Source: Pseudomonas sp. ANT_H12B
GTDB lineage: Bacteria; Pseudomonadota; Gammaproteobacteria; Pseudomonadales; Pseudomonadaceae
Assembly: GCF_008369325.1 (NCBI RefSeq)
Contig: NZ_VOBI01000016.1
Location: forward strand, 62,001-126,000
Direction: 5' to 3'
DNA length: 64,000 nucleotides
Shown: positions 33,756-42,485 of the stretch, one piece after another
How positions within the stretch are numbered: the stretch's first letter is position 1
How the letters are laid out: each line of letters opens with the position of its first letter
The notes under the pieces: model-generated
Databases searched by the model: none
Seen by the model: the letters and a program-made list of their open reading frames with translations, nothing else
What the model was told of the DNA's origin: nothing
Translations under genes and position numbers: made by a program

Positions 33756-35702
33756 TCAGACGCGGAAGGCCTGGACGGCGGTATGCAACCGTCCACCCAG
33801 TACCAACAAATGCTCCCCTTGCTCACGCCCCTGGCCAATACGCAGCAAGTTATCCCCACCCAATTGGTGAATCCGCTCGCTGTGATCGCGGATCTCACTG
33901 ACCGCGCCGCTCTGCTGTGCAGTGACATCGGCGATGCGCACGGCGGTGTCGGAAATCGTCTGGATCGCCCCGACGATTTTATCCAGCGCACCGTCGGCAG
34001 CCTGGGCCTGATTGGCGGTCGCTTCGGCGTGTTCGACCTGAGCGCGCATACCTTCCACCGATTGCCGCGCGGCGGTTTGCAGGCCGGCGATCAGGGTCTG
34101 GATCTCGGCTGTAGCGCCGGCGGTACGTTGCGCCAGAGAGCGAACCTCTTCAGCCACCACCGCAAACCCTCGACCCATTTCCCCGGCACGAGCCGCTTCG
34201 ATGGCGGCGTTCAGGGCCAGGAGGTTGGTCTGGTCAGCAATCGAGCGGATCACCGTCAGCACGCCGCCGATGGTCGCTGACTCTTCAGCCAGGTGTTCGA
34301 TCATTTGCGCATTGCCTTGCACTTCACCCACCAGCGCATGCAGACCGGTGAGGCTCAGGCCGATGACTTTCTGCCCATGCTCCACCGCCAGCCCGGCATG
34401 GCGGCTGGCATCGGCGGCCTGACTGGCATCCCCAGCGACTTGCTGGATGGTCGCTTCGAGTTCGCCGAGGGAATCGCGGATCAGTGCCGTGTCGCCGGCC
34501 TGATGTTCGGCGCCGCTGTGCAAGTCATTGCTCAATTCAGCCAGCGTCCGGCTGCTGCCGGCGACCTGCTCGGCGTTGAGGCGAATGGTCCCCACCAGGT
34601 CCACCAGATAGGCACGCAAGCGATTGAGCGAGGCTTGAATGTCATGCAACTCGCGATTAGTCGCACCCAATTCAATGTCATGGCTGAAGTCGCCTTCGGC
34701 CCAGGTCGAGAGCGCCGGCGCCAGGTTGGTCAGCGTACGGGCCAGGCGTCGTTGCAGGGTGTCGATGAGCAATGCGATCAGCAGGATCAGGCCGATCATC
34801 ACCCCTTGAATCAGCCGCACTTCACTCTGGATCTGCCCGTGCTGCGCGCGAACCTCCGGTTCCAGCGTGGCAATGGCTTGCTGCACGGCGGTGATTTTCA
34901 GGTGAGTGGCGGCGCTGAGGTCGGCGCGTTTTTGAATCTGCTCCCGAGTGCGCACCAGTTCCGCCGGGTAGCGAGTGAGGAGGCTGTTGAGTTCACGCTT
35001 GAGGCCGACGCCAGCATCTTCGGCGACGGCTTTTTCGGTGTTCTCCAGCCCCATCATTGCCGCGAAATCATCCGTGCTCGATTCATTGCTGGTGGTCACG
35101 CCCAGCAGCGGCAAGGCGTTCAGTTGTTCAGCTTGAGTGCGGATGTTGGTGACTTCACGCTCGACATCGGCAGCCAGTTCACTGCGACCGCTGCTGACCA
35201 ATTTGTCCCGGGCCAGAGAGAGTTTGCCCAGGTGTTGAGAGGCCGCGAGCAATGGCGCCAGATACGCCGCGTTGCCACTGGCGTATTGGCTGAGCTGATC
35301 GAGACTCGCACCGAGTTCCCGTTCGGCTTGAAGCAGCAATGCCTGCGGGTCGCCAGCGAGTTTTCCGGCCGCCAACAGGTCGGATCTGCTGAACTCTTCC
35401 AGGTTTGTCAGGCTCGGCTGCAAGGTTTGCGCTAACGCCGGTGGCAGCTCGCCGAGTTCCTTTTGCAGGCTGTCGATGGCCTGGCGGGCGCTACTCAGGC
35501 GCAGGGCATCGCCGCTGACGAGGTAGTCCTCGATGTTGCGTGCGACTTCATTTTGAAATTGCTGGGACAGACCCAGGTAACGCTCCATCAACAGATAAGG
35601 GCGCTCCAGGGCCTTTTGTGACCACCAAAGTGTGGCGCCAAGGGCCACGCACACGGCGACTAAAAGGAGGGTGTTGAGATTGGTCAGCAGCTTCAGACGC
35701 AT
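33756..35702 (-). CDS. ctpL: Methyl-accepting chemotaxis protein (CtpL-like)
   Basis: A 648-residue chemoreceptor. The first membrane helix is near residues 8-28, a large helical periplasmic domain follows (about 30-300), the second helix is near LIQGVMIGLILLIALLI, then a HAMP region and the signalling domain with the conserved tip IADQTNLLALNAAIEAARAG (residues about 500-520). It should control motility through CheA/CheW. By position it corresponds to PA4844 (CtpL, linked to phosphate taxis); the ligand here is inferred only from synteny. Confidence 0.9.
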   Translation of the reverse strand: MRLKLLTNLNTLLLVAVCVALGATLWWSQKALERPYLLMERYLGLSQQFQNEVARNIEDYLVSGDALRLSSARQAIDSLQKELGELPPALAQTLQPSLTNLEEFSRSDLLAAGKLAGDPQALLLQAERELGASLDQLSQYASGNAAYLAPLLAASQHLGKLSLARDKLVSSGRSELAADVEREVTNIRTQAEQLNALPLLGVTTSNESSTDDFAAMMGLENTEKAVAEDAGVGLKRELNSLLTRYPAELVRTREQIQKRADLSAATHLKITAVQQAIATLEPEVRAQHGQIQSEVRLIQGVMIGLILLIALLIDTLQRRLARTLTNLAPALSTWAEGDFSHDIELGATNRELHDIQASLNRLRAYLVDLVGTIRLNAEQVAGSSRTLAELSNDLHSGAEHQAGDTALIRDSLGELEATIQQVAGDASQAADASRHAGLAVEHGQKVIGLSLTGLHALVGEVQGNAQMIEHLAEESATIGGVLTVIRSIADQTNLLALNAAIEAARAGEMGRGFAVVAEEVRSLAQRTAGATAEIQTLIAGLQTAARQSVEGMRAQVEHAEATANQAQAADGALDKIVGAIQTISDTAVRIADVTAQQSGAVSEIRDHSERIHQLGGDNLLRIGQGREQGEHLLVLGGRLHTAVQAFRV

Positions 35703-35754
35703 CGGGGGCCTACCAACGGCAGAATGGTAAGCGCCTGAAGTTATTGCGTTTCTG

Positions 35755-37425
35755 TTACAGGGTTATGACTGAATGGGTCCATTCAGATGAAAAGGTGGCA
35801 CTTTGCTTTGATGTCTGCGCGGCCTGCACGCGATTGCGTCCGGCATGCTTGGCGCGGTACAGCGCCTCGTCCGCCTGGCTGGCCATCATCAGGCTGTCAG
35901 AGTGTTCACACAGCTCGACCACGCCGGCGCTGAAGGTGCACCAAAGATCCTGCGGCTGAGCCGGATAATGAATTTCGGCAAAGCGCTGACGGATCTCATC
36001 AAGCACTTTATGGGCGGATTCGAGATTGGTGTCCGGCATGACGATGGCGAACTCTTCGCCGCCATACCGACCGATAAAGTCGGTCTTGCGCAACCGTTGC
36101 TTGAGAAACAGCGCCAGGCTCTTGATCACTCGGTCGCCCATGGGGTGGCCGTGGCTGTCGTTGACCCGTTTGAAGTGGTCAATGTCGAGCATCGCGAAAC
36201 TCAGCGGCTTGTTTTCCCGGCGAGCGCGGAAGCTGCAGTCTTCGAGCAATTGCAGTATGTGCGTGTGGTTGTACAGCCCGGTGAGGCTGTCGCGGACCAT
36301 CCGCGCTTTGAGATTGCGTGCCCGTGCCGCGCGGTTGCGCACGGTGGTGATCAAATGTCGCGGCTTGATCGGTTTGGTCAGGAAGTCGTCGCCGCCCTCG
36401 CTCATGGCGTCGAGCTGCTTGTCCAGATCGTCTTCGGCCGACAGGTAAATGATCGGCACGCTCACATAACGATCGTTATGGCGGATCACTTTGGCCAGCT
36501 CAGTACCGGTGCAAGCCGGCATGTACATGTCGAGGATGATCAGGTCCGGTTGGAAATCCGCCAGCTCGGCCATCGCCTGGATCGGCTCGATCAAGGTCCG
36601 CGTGACGATCCCCGCACTGTTAAGCAGGCGCTCGGTGTGCAAGGCCTGGGCTCGGGAGTCGTCGATGATCAGCACTTTATAGGGTTCGTACTGGGCGACG
36701 CAGGTCAGGACTTCGATCTTCTCCAGCAGGCTCGACGCTTCGAGGGTGCCAGTGAGGAATTCCTGGCCGCCAGCACGCACCGCGGCGAGACGAGTCGGTG
36801 TGTCGGTTTCGTGCAGGCTGAAAAATAACAGTGGCAATTGGTGATCAAGGCCTTCCTGGGCTTCGGCGGCCAGTTTCAGGCCGATGCCGGCGCCACTGAA
36901 GTCCACGTCCATGACGATCGCCGCGGGCAGGCGCTCGACCATCGAAGAGCGAAACGCCGCAACGCTGTCGAGGGCTTGCGCGCTGAGCCCGAAGAATTCC
37001 AGCTGCTTGGCCAGGCGCTCGGCACGGTCGTAATCTTGCAGCATCACGTAAATTGGCTTGCGCAACGGCGGCAGGAAGGTTTGTTCGAGCTGATCGCCAT
37101 GACGCAGGCCAGTGCGCGACAAGCGCTGCATCAAACGATTGAGGTCAGTGATCAGTCCGCTGCTCAGGCGTCCGCGATTGGCGTCGACCGCCTCCAGCGA
37201 CTGGCCGATGTGGCGCGCCAGTTGGGTATGTTCCGGTTGTTCGAAACGCTCGGCGAAACGCAGCAAACGCAGGTTGGCCTCGCTCAATTCCGATAAGTCG
37301 CTGGTGGACCACTCGCTGCATTGAAGGCGTTGCCATATCTCAAGAATTTGACGTGCCTGATGAATTACCCGCTGGGCAAAGTGGTGCTTGAGGCGCTCAC
37401 GGCTGGGGTCTTCTGGCTCGGTCAT
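35755..37425 (-). CDS. gcbA: GcbA-like diguanylate cyclase response regulator
   Basis: A 556-residue cytoplasmic protein: N-terminal helical region (about 1-120), two receiver-type domains (about 128-250 with VMDVDF, and 255-370 with VLIIDDS and LILDMYMPA), then a GGDEF domain (about 395-540). The active site reads GGEEF, and the inhibitory site RKTD lies five residues before it, so c-di-GMP synthesis with product inhibition is expected. The first receiver lacks the usual acidic pair (LQDYDRAE), so it may not be phosphorylated. Orthologues (PA4843, Pf GcbA) favour attachment. Confidence 0.9.
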   Translation of the reverse strand: MTEPEDPSRERLKHHFAQRVIHQARQILEIWQRLQCSEWSTSDLSELSEANLRLLRFAERFEQPEHTQLARHIGQSLEAVDANRGRLSSGLITDLNRLMQRLSRTGLRHGDQLEQTFLPPLRKPIYVMLQDYDRAERLAKQLEFFGLSAQALDSVAAFRSSMVERLPAAIVMDVDFSGAGIGLKLAAEAQEGLDHQLPLLFFSLHETDTPTRLAAVRAGGQEFLTGTLEASSLLEKIEVLTCVAQYEPYKVLIIDDSRAQALHTERLLNSAGIVTRTLIEPIQAMAELADFQPDLIILDMYMPACTGTELAKVIRHNDRYVSVPIIYLSAEDDLDKQLDAMSEGGDDFLTKPIKPRHLITTVRNRAARARNLKARMVRDSLTGLYNHTHILQLLEDCSFRARRENKPLSFAMLDIDHFKRVNDSHGHPMGDRVIKSLALFLKQRLRKTDFIGRYGGEEFAIVMPDTNLESAHKVLDEIRQRFAEIHYPAQPQDLWCTFSAGVVELCEHSDSLMMASQADEALYRAKHAGRNRVQAAQTSKQSATFSSEWTHSVITL

Positions 37426-37927
37426 ATCCTGACTACTAGGTAGGGTGCATGCTGAGGTCGACTGGTGGCTCTATGCTAGCACCTCTTTCCATTTGGATGA
37501 GTGTCGCATGTCAATAATCTACAAAGCGACTTCATTCAGTTTCTGACCGGTCGGTCTGAATTGGGTCGTCTGTAATCTGAAGATGCCTGTAGATCGGGTG
37601 TTACAGGGCTTTTCCTGTCGATGTTTACGAAATTTCCTTACCTACGACGGGCGCCGACTGTCAGGGGTTTCTGATTTTTCGACGACACGATTCCAGCGGG
37701 ATTTACGGCTGATAGGGTCAGGGATTCCCTTAGTCGCCCTGCGCAAATAATGACCCAGTGTTTCAAAGAGCAACCCTGCGATAAGCAGCGCCTCAATCAC
37801 AACAGCACGGCCCGCATGTTCGGGCGGTAATTTTCGGCATAAGCCCAACGGCGGGTGCCTGCCTAAGGCACGTTGTTGTATGGTTGTGGTCGAACCGATG
37901 AACTCAAGTGATTGAAAGGATATCGCC
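37426..37927. other. 502-base gap between divergent genes
   Basis: This is the promoter region for the leftward gcbA and the rightward DUF2333 gene. It contains a small hairpin (GCCCG / CGGGC near 37813) and one doubtful short leftward frame, listed separately. I see no repeat, RNA gene or convincing operator in it. Confidence 0.5.
37642..37800 (-). CDS. Doubtful 52-residue membrane peptide
   Basis: From a GTG at 37800 the frame encodes a hydrophobic start (VIEALLIAGLLFETLGHYL) and a basic tail (RRATKGIPDPISRKSRW). This is the layout of a small membrane protein, but no ribosome site precedes the GTG and the codon use is not strongly biased. Confidence 0.25.
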   Translation of the reverse strand: MIEALLIAGLLFETLGHYLRRATKGIPDPISRKSRWNRVVEKSETPDSRRPS

Positions 37928-38995
37928 ATGCTGGACTGGAAGAACCGCGCGGGCAGCGCGCCTGAACGTGCCGCCGAACCGAAATCGGCCACCCGCAGTT
38001 ACTTTGGCGGCCTGTTGTTCAGCCGGGCGCTGGCCACTCTGATTGGTCTTTACCTGCTGGTTGCGATTGCACTGGGCTGGTATTGGAGCCAGGAGCCTGC
38101 TTTGTTTGCGGTTCAGCAAAACGCTCAGGTGGCGGCCGAGAAAGAAGGCAAGCAAATGGTCATCGGCTACACCACGGTGGAAACCCTCAAGACCGTCGCC
38201 GGTACTTTGCTGGCCAAACCGGGTGGTTATATTTCCAACGACCGGTTCCCGCCGGGCCTGTGGATGGACAACACGCCGAGCTGGGAATATGGCGTGCTGG
38301 TTCAGGTTCGCGATTTGAGCCGCGCCTTACGTAAAGACTTCGCCCGTTCCCAGTCGCAGTCCACTGAAGACGCCGACCTGGCGAAGGCCGAGCCGCGTTT
38401 CAACTTCGACAATAAAAGCTGGGTGCTGCCGTCCAGCGAGTCCGAATATCAGGAAGGCATCAATTCCCTGAGTCGCTATCAGACACGCCTGTCCGATCCT
38501 AACCAGAAGAGCGCGCTGTTCTATGCCCGCGCCGACAACCTCAACAACTGGCTGGGTGACGTCGGGACTCGTCTGGGTTCGTTGTCGCAACGACTGTCGG
38601 CCAGTGTTGGCCGGGTCAAGCTCAACACTGCATTGAAAACCGAAGTCGTGGCCCCGGGTCAGGTGCCGCAGGTTGACGAAGAAATCGTCGAAACCCCATG
38701 GATGCAGATCGACAACGTGTTCTACGAGGCTCGCGGCCAGGCCTGGGCCTTGTCCCATCTGCTGCGCGCCATCGAAGTCGACTTCGCCGATGTGCTGGCC
38801 AAGAAGAACGCTACGGTCAGCGTGCGTCAGATCATTCGTGAACTGGAGGCGTCGCAAGAACCGGTGTGGAGCCCGATGATCCTCAACGGCAGCGGCTTCG
38901 GGGTGCTGGCCAACCACTCGCTGGTCATGGCCAACTACATCTCTCGGGCCAACGCCGCAGTGATCGATCTGCGTCAATTGCTCAATCAGGGCTGA
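37928..38995 (+). CDS. DUF2333 family protein
   Basis: A 355-residue protein with one N-terminal membrane helix (LIGLYLLVAIALGWYW, residues about 38-54) and a large periplasmic or cytoplasmic remainder, conserved in gamma-proteobacteria without a known function. AAAGGA precedes the ATG. It is followed by the Nudix gene after 3 bases, so both are co-transcribed, as PA4842-PA4841 are in P. aeruginosa. Confidence 0.9.
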   Translation: MLDWKNRAGSAPERAAEPKSATRSYFGGLLFSRALATLIGLYLLVAIALGWYWSQEPALFAVQQNAQVAAEKEGKQMVIGYTTVETLKTVAGTLLAKPGGYISNDRFPPGLWMDNTPSWEYGVLVQVRDLSRALRKDFARSQSQSTEDADLAKAEPRFNFDNKSWVLPSSESEYQEGINSLSRYQTRLSDPNQKSALFYARADNLNNWLGDVGTRLGSLSQRLSASVGRVKLNTALKTEVVAPGQVPQVDEEIVETPWMQIDNVFYEARGQAWALSHLLRAIEVDFADVLAKKNATVSVRQIIRELEASQEPVWSPMILNGSGFGVLANHSLVMANYISRANAAVIDLRQLLNQG

Positions 38996-38998
38996 GTC

Positions 38999-39556
38999 AT
39001 GGTTGATAACGCCAGAGAGGTCGCCCACCGCGCGGCCTCGGATGCCGAACAGATCGCCTGGGTCGACGAGCAGGACAACCTGCTCGGCGCCCTGGTCCGC
39101 TGCGACCTGCGTGAACGCGGACTGATCGGGCGCGGCACTTACATCATGCTGTTCAATTCGGCCGGCGAGCTTTGCGTGCATCGGCGCACCCTGAGCAAAG
39201 CCATTTATCCAGGTTTCTGGGACGTGGCGGCAGGAGGCATGGTGCTCGCCAGCGAAACTTACGCCGAGTCGGCTGCCCGTGAGCTGGAAGAAGAATTGGG
39301 CGTGAGCGGCGTGGAACTGACCGCCCATGATCATTTCTTCTTTGAAGACACTGGCAATCGGCTCTGGTGTTCGGCGTTTTCGGCGGTGTGGGATGGTCCG
39401 TTGATCCTGCAACCCGAAGAAGTCCTTGAAGCGCGCTTTATCCCCGTTGATCAGGTGCTGCTGGAAATTCAGCAAAAGCCTTATTGCCCGGACTCTCTGG
39501 CGGCGCTGAAGCGCTATCTTCGCGCGCGTGGGGAAGACGTCGCAAAAGAGGCATAA
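38999..39556 (+). CDS. Nudix hydrolase (YfcD type)
   Basis: A 185-residue Nudix enzyme. The Nudix box is complete: GMVLASE, then seven residues, then RELEEELGV (residues about 80-102). N-terminal features (WVDEQDNLLGALVR, HRRTLSKAIYPGFWDVAAGG) resemble the YfcD/isopentenyl-isomerase-like subgroup. The substrate is not predictable. It starts 3 bases after the DUF2333 gene. Confidence 0.92.
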   Translation: MVDNAREVAHRAASDAEQIAWVDEQDNLLGALVRCDLRERGLIGRGTYIMLFNSAGELCVHRRTLSKAIYPGFWDVAAGGMVLASETYAESAARELEEELGVSGVELTAHDHFFFEDTGNRLWCSAFSAVWDGPLILQPEEVLEARFIPVDQVLLEIQQKPYCPDSLAALKRYLRARGEDVAKEA

Positions 39557-39748
39557 ATTGGCGCCGATTGGCTCTTAGCAAGTCGGCTTTTTGCCGTTAC
39601 ACTGCGCGACCTTTTCAAGCTGGACCGACGCTCTCTATTTGTAGGGCATCGGTCCAGTAGCGCTGCCCCTGCCTGAGTGGGGCTTCGCGGTCGATGGCTC
39701 CCCCCCAGGTTGCCGCGACCAGTCTTTGTCCTCCCAAGAGGATTGCCG

Positions 39749-40120
39749 GTGGCCAAAAAAGCCGCATCCTTCGCCGCCCTTGGTGGCCTGGTATTTTCCA
39801 CCGACGCAGGTCGTCATTGCCCGGATTGCAGTAAACCGGTGGATGCCTGCATCTGCAAACAGACCGTTATCCCGGCCGGCGACGGCATCGCTCGCGTGCG
39901 TCGCGAAAGCAAGGGCCGTGGCGGCAAGACGGTGACCACCATCATCGGCGTGCCGTTGGCCGAAGACGCACTCAAGGACCTGGCGACGACGTTGAAGAAA
40001 CGTTGCGGAACCGGCGGGGCGTTGAAGGACGGAATCATCGAAATCCAGGGCGATCATGTCGAGCTACTCTTGGCCGAGCTGATCAAACACGGTTTCAAAG
40101 CGAAGAAGTCCGGCGGCTAG
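39749..40120 (+). CDS. yciH: SUI1/eIF1-like translation factor (YciH)
   Basis: A 123-residue SUI1-domain protein, thought to affect translation initiation fidelity. The N-terminal segment carries four Cys (CPDCSKPVDACIC); the SUI1 core includes GRGGKTVTTIIGVP and CGTGGALKDGIIEIQGDH. The GTG start is set by AAGAGGA seven bases upstream; the open frame before it is not coding. It lies between the Nudix gene and speA, as PA4840 does. Confidence 0.93.
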   Translation: MAKKAASFAALGGLVFSTDAGRHCPDCSKPVDACICKQTVIPAGDGIARVRRESKGRGGKTVTTIIGVPLAEDALKDLATTLKKRCGTGGALKDGIIEIQGDHVELLLAELIKHGFKAKKSGG

Positions 40121-40124
40121 CAGT

Positions 40125-40202
40125 CTCTGTGAAAACCACCCTCGGCTTGATCCAGTCCCGATTCGCTTCAGGTCTGGCGTCGTCAACATGGTTTTCACAG
40201 AG
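40125..40202. repeat. 14-bp perfect inverted repeat, 50-base interior
   Basis: CTCTGTGAAAACCA (40125-40138) is repeated in inverted form, TGGTTTTCACAGAG (40189-40202), just past the yciH stop and before the speA promoter. It is too long-spaced for a simple terminator and has no U-tract. It could be a structured leader, a regulator site or a small terminal-repeat element. Confidence 0.7.
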
Positions 40203-40255
40203 CCTGTTCTGACCGGTTTCTAAACTCACCGCGGTCAGCGAGGTCTATCCCCTCG

Positions 40256-40284
40256 TTGACGAACCGTCATTTACATTCTTTAGA
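40256..40284 (+). promoter_or_regulatory. Candidate speA promoter
   Basis: TTGACG (40256-40261) is a good -35; TTTAGA 17 bases on, or the overlapping TAGACT, is a fair -10. The speA ATG follows about 55 bases later, after AGGGGAC. Confidence 0.45.
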
Positions 40285-40338
40285 CTGCGCCGGCCTGAAC
40301 CCAGGCGACGCTCTATGACTTCTTTATAGGGGACTTCA

Positions 40339-42252
40339 ATGTCCGTACGACGCACACGCAAAGACGATGGCAGCCAATGGACAGTTGCGGACAGCCGCAG
40401 TGTTTACGGGATTCGCCATTGGGGGGCCGGGTATTTCGCGATCAACGACGCCGGTCGCGTCGAAGTTCGTCCGAACGGTCCGACCAGTTCGCCTATCGAC
40501 CTGTTCGAGCAAGTCGACCAGCTGCGTCAAAGCGGCCTGTCCTTGCCATTGCTGGTGCGTTTCCCGGATATTTTGCAAGACCGCGTGCGTCAGCTGACCG
40601 GTGCGTTCGATGCCAACATCGAGCGTCTGGAATACCAGAGCAAGTACACCGCGCTGTACCCGATCAAGGTGAACCAGCAAGAAGCGGTGATCGAGAACAT
40701 CATCGCCACCCAGGACGTGTCCATCGGCCTGGAAGCCGGCTCCAAGCCTGAGCTGCTGGCCGTACTGGCCCTGGCGCCGAAGGGCGGCACCATCGTTTGC
40801 AACGGTTACAAGGACCGCGAGTTCATCCGCCTGGCGCTGATGGGCCAGAAACTCGGCCACAACGTGTTCATCGTGATCGAGAAAGAGTCCGAAGTTGAGT
40901 TGGTGATCGAAGAAGCGGCCTCGCTGAAGGTCAAGCCTCAGGTTGGCCTGCGCGTGCGCCTGTCGTCCCTGGCCTCGTCCAAGTGGGCGGACACCGGCGG
41001 CGAGAAATCCAAGTTCGGCCTGTCGGCAGCGCAATTGCTGTCGGTGGTCGAGCGTTTTCGCGCCGCTGGCCTGGATCAGGGCATTCGCCTGCTGCACTTC
41101 CACATGGGCTCGCAGATCGCCAACCTGGCGGACTACCAGCACGGCTTCAAAGAAGCGATTCGTTACTACGGCGAACTGCGCAACCTCGGCCTGCCGGTGG
41201 ACCACATCGACGTCGGCGGCGGTCTGGGCGTGGACTACGACGGTACGCACTCGCGCAACGCCAGTTCGATCAACTACGACATGGACGATTACGCCGGTGT
41301 CGTGGTCGGGATGCTCAAGGAATTCTGCGATGCGCAGAGCCTGCCGCACCCGAACATCTTCTCCGAGAGCGGCCGTTCCCTGACCGCCCACCACGCCATG
41401 CTGGTGGTGCAAGTGACCGACGTCGAGAAGCATAACGACGACGTGCCGAAGATCGAGAACAAGGAAGAGCTGCCGGAAACCGTGCAGTGGCTGGTTGACC
41501 TGCTGGGCCCGACCGACATCGAGATGGTCACCGAGACCTACTGGCGCGCCACTCACTACATGAGCGACATCGCGACACAGTACGCCGATGGCAAGCTGAC
41601 CTTGGCTGAGAAAGCCCTGGCCGAGCAGTGTTATTTCGCGGTGTGCCGTCGCCTGCACAACTCGTTGAAGGCCCGTCAGCGTTCGCACCGTCAGGTGCTC
41701 GACGAACTCAACGACAAGCTGGCCGACAAGTACATCTGCAACTTCTCGGTATTCCAGAGCCTGCCGGACACCTGGGCCATCGGCCAGGTGCTGCCGATCC
41801 TGCCGCTGCACCGTCTCGACGAAGAGCCGCTGCGCCGTGCCGTGCTGCAAGACCTGACCTGCGACTCCGACGGCAAGATCAAGCAATACGTCGACGAGCA
41901 GAGCATCGAAACCAGCCTGCCGGTTCACGGTTTGAACGACGGTGAAGACTACCTGCTGGGGATCTTCCTGGTCGGCGCCTACCAGGAAATTCTCGGCGAC
42001 ATGCACAACCTGTTTGGTGACACCGACTCGGTGAACATCTATCAGAATGCCGACGGCAGCGTGTATCACGCGGGTATCGAAACCCACGACACCATTGAAG
42101 ACATGCTGCGTTACGTGCACTTGTCGCCGGAAGAGCTGATGACCCACTACCGCGACAAGTGTGCCAGTGCCCGCATCACCGCCGCCGAGCGCACTCAGTT
42201 CCTCGATGCTCTGCGTCTGGGTCTGACTCGCTCGTCTTACCTGTCCTCTTGA
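40339..42252 (+). CDS. speA: Biosynthetic arginine decarboxylase
   Basis: A 637-residue PLP enzyme that makes agmatine from arginine for putrescine synthesis. The PLP lysine lies in YPIKVNQQEAVIENI (about residue 110); IDVGGGLGVDYDGTHS, SESGRSLTAHHAML and GAYQEILGDMHNLFGDTDSV (substrate region) follow. Length is typical. AGGGGAC precedes the ATG. Highly GC-biased codons, including strong C-ending preference, suggest high expression. Confidence 0.98.
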   Translation: MSVRRTRKDDGSQWTVADSRSVYGIRHWGAGYFAINDAGRVEVRPNGPTSSPIDLFEQVDQLRQSGLSLPLLVRFPDILQDRVRQLTGAFDANIERLEYQSKYTALYPIKVNQQEAVIENIIATQDVSIGLEAGSKPELLAVLALAPKGGTIVCNGYKDREFIRLALMGQKLGHNVFIVIEKESEVELVIEEAASLKVKPQVGLRVRLSSLASSKWADTGGEKSKFGLSAAQLLSVVERFRAAGLDQGIRLLHFHMGSQIANLADYQHGFKEAIRYYGELRNLGLPVDHIDVGGGLGVDYDGTHSRNASSINYDMDDYAGVVVGMLKEFCDAQSLPHPNIFSESGRSLTAHHAMLVVQVTDVEKHNDDVPKIENKEELPETVQWLVDLLGPTDIEMVTETYWRATHYMSDIATQYADGKLTLAEKALAEQCYFAVCRRLHNSLKARQRSHRQVLDELNDKLADKYICNFSVFQSLPDTWAIGQVLPILPLHRLDEEPLRRAVLQDLTCDSDGKIKQYVDEQSIETSLPVHGLNDGEDYLLGIFLVGAYQEILGDMHNLFGDTDSVNIYQNADGSVYHAGIETHDTIEDMLRYVHLSPEELMTHYRDKCASARITAAERTQFLDALRLGLTRSSYLSS

Positions 42253-42485
42253 GATAAGTCGTCGCTCTCATCAGGTTGTCTGAAAATGCTCCGCGCGCTG
42301 CGGAAATTTCCGATGACCTGGTGCGGCGATTCCCTTTTTTCAAGCGAAACACCCCACGCTCCCGGCTATTAAAGCCATATGGTCTTCTTTTCGCGTAGGC
42401 CATTTCCTAAGTTGTACTTCGGCACTCTACTCGGCCATGTCTCTCGGCGAGAATCCCCGGCCGCCCCTCTTGTAGAGAATCGCCG

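Noticed and set aside
40336..42147. 603-codon open frame on the minus strand
   Set aside because: It lies wholly antisense to speA. Its Val/Gln/His-rich composition is typical of a shadow created by speA codon bias.
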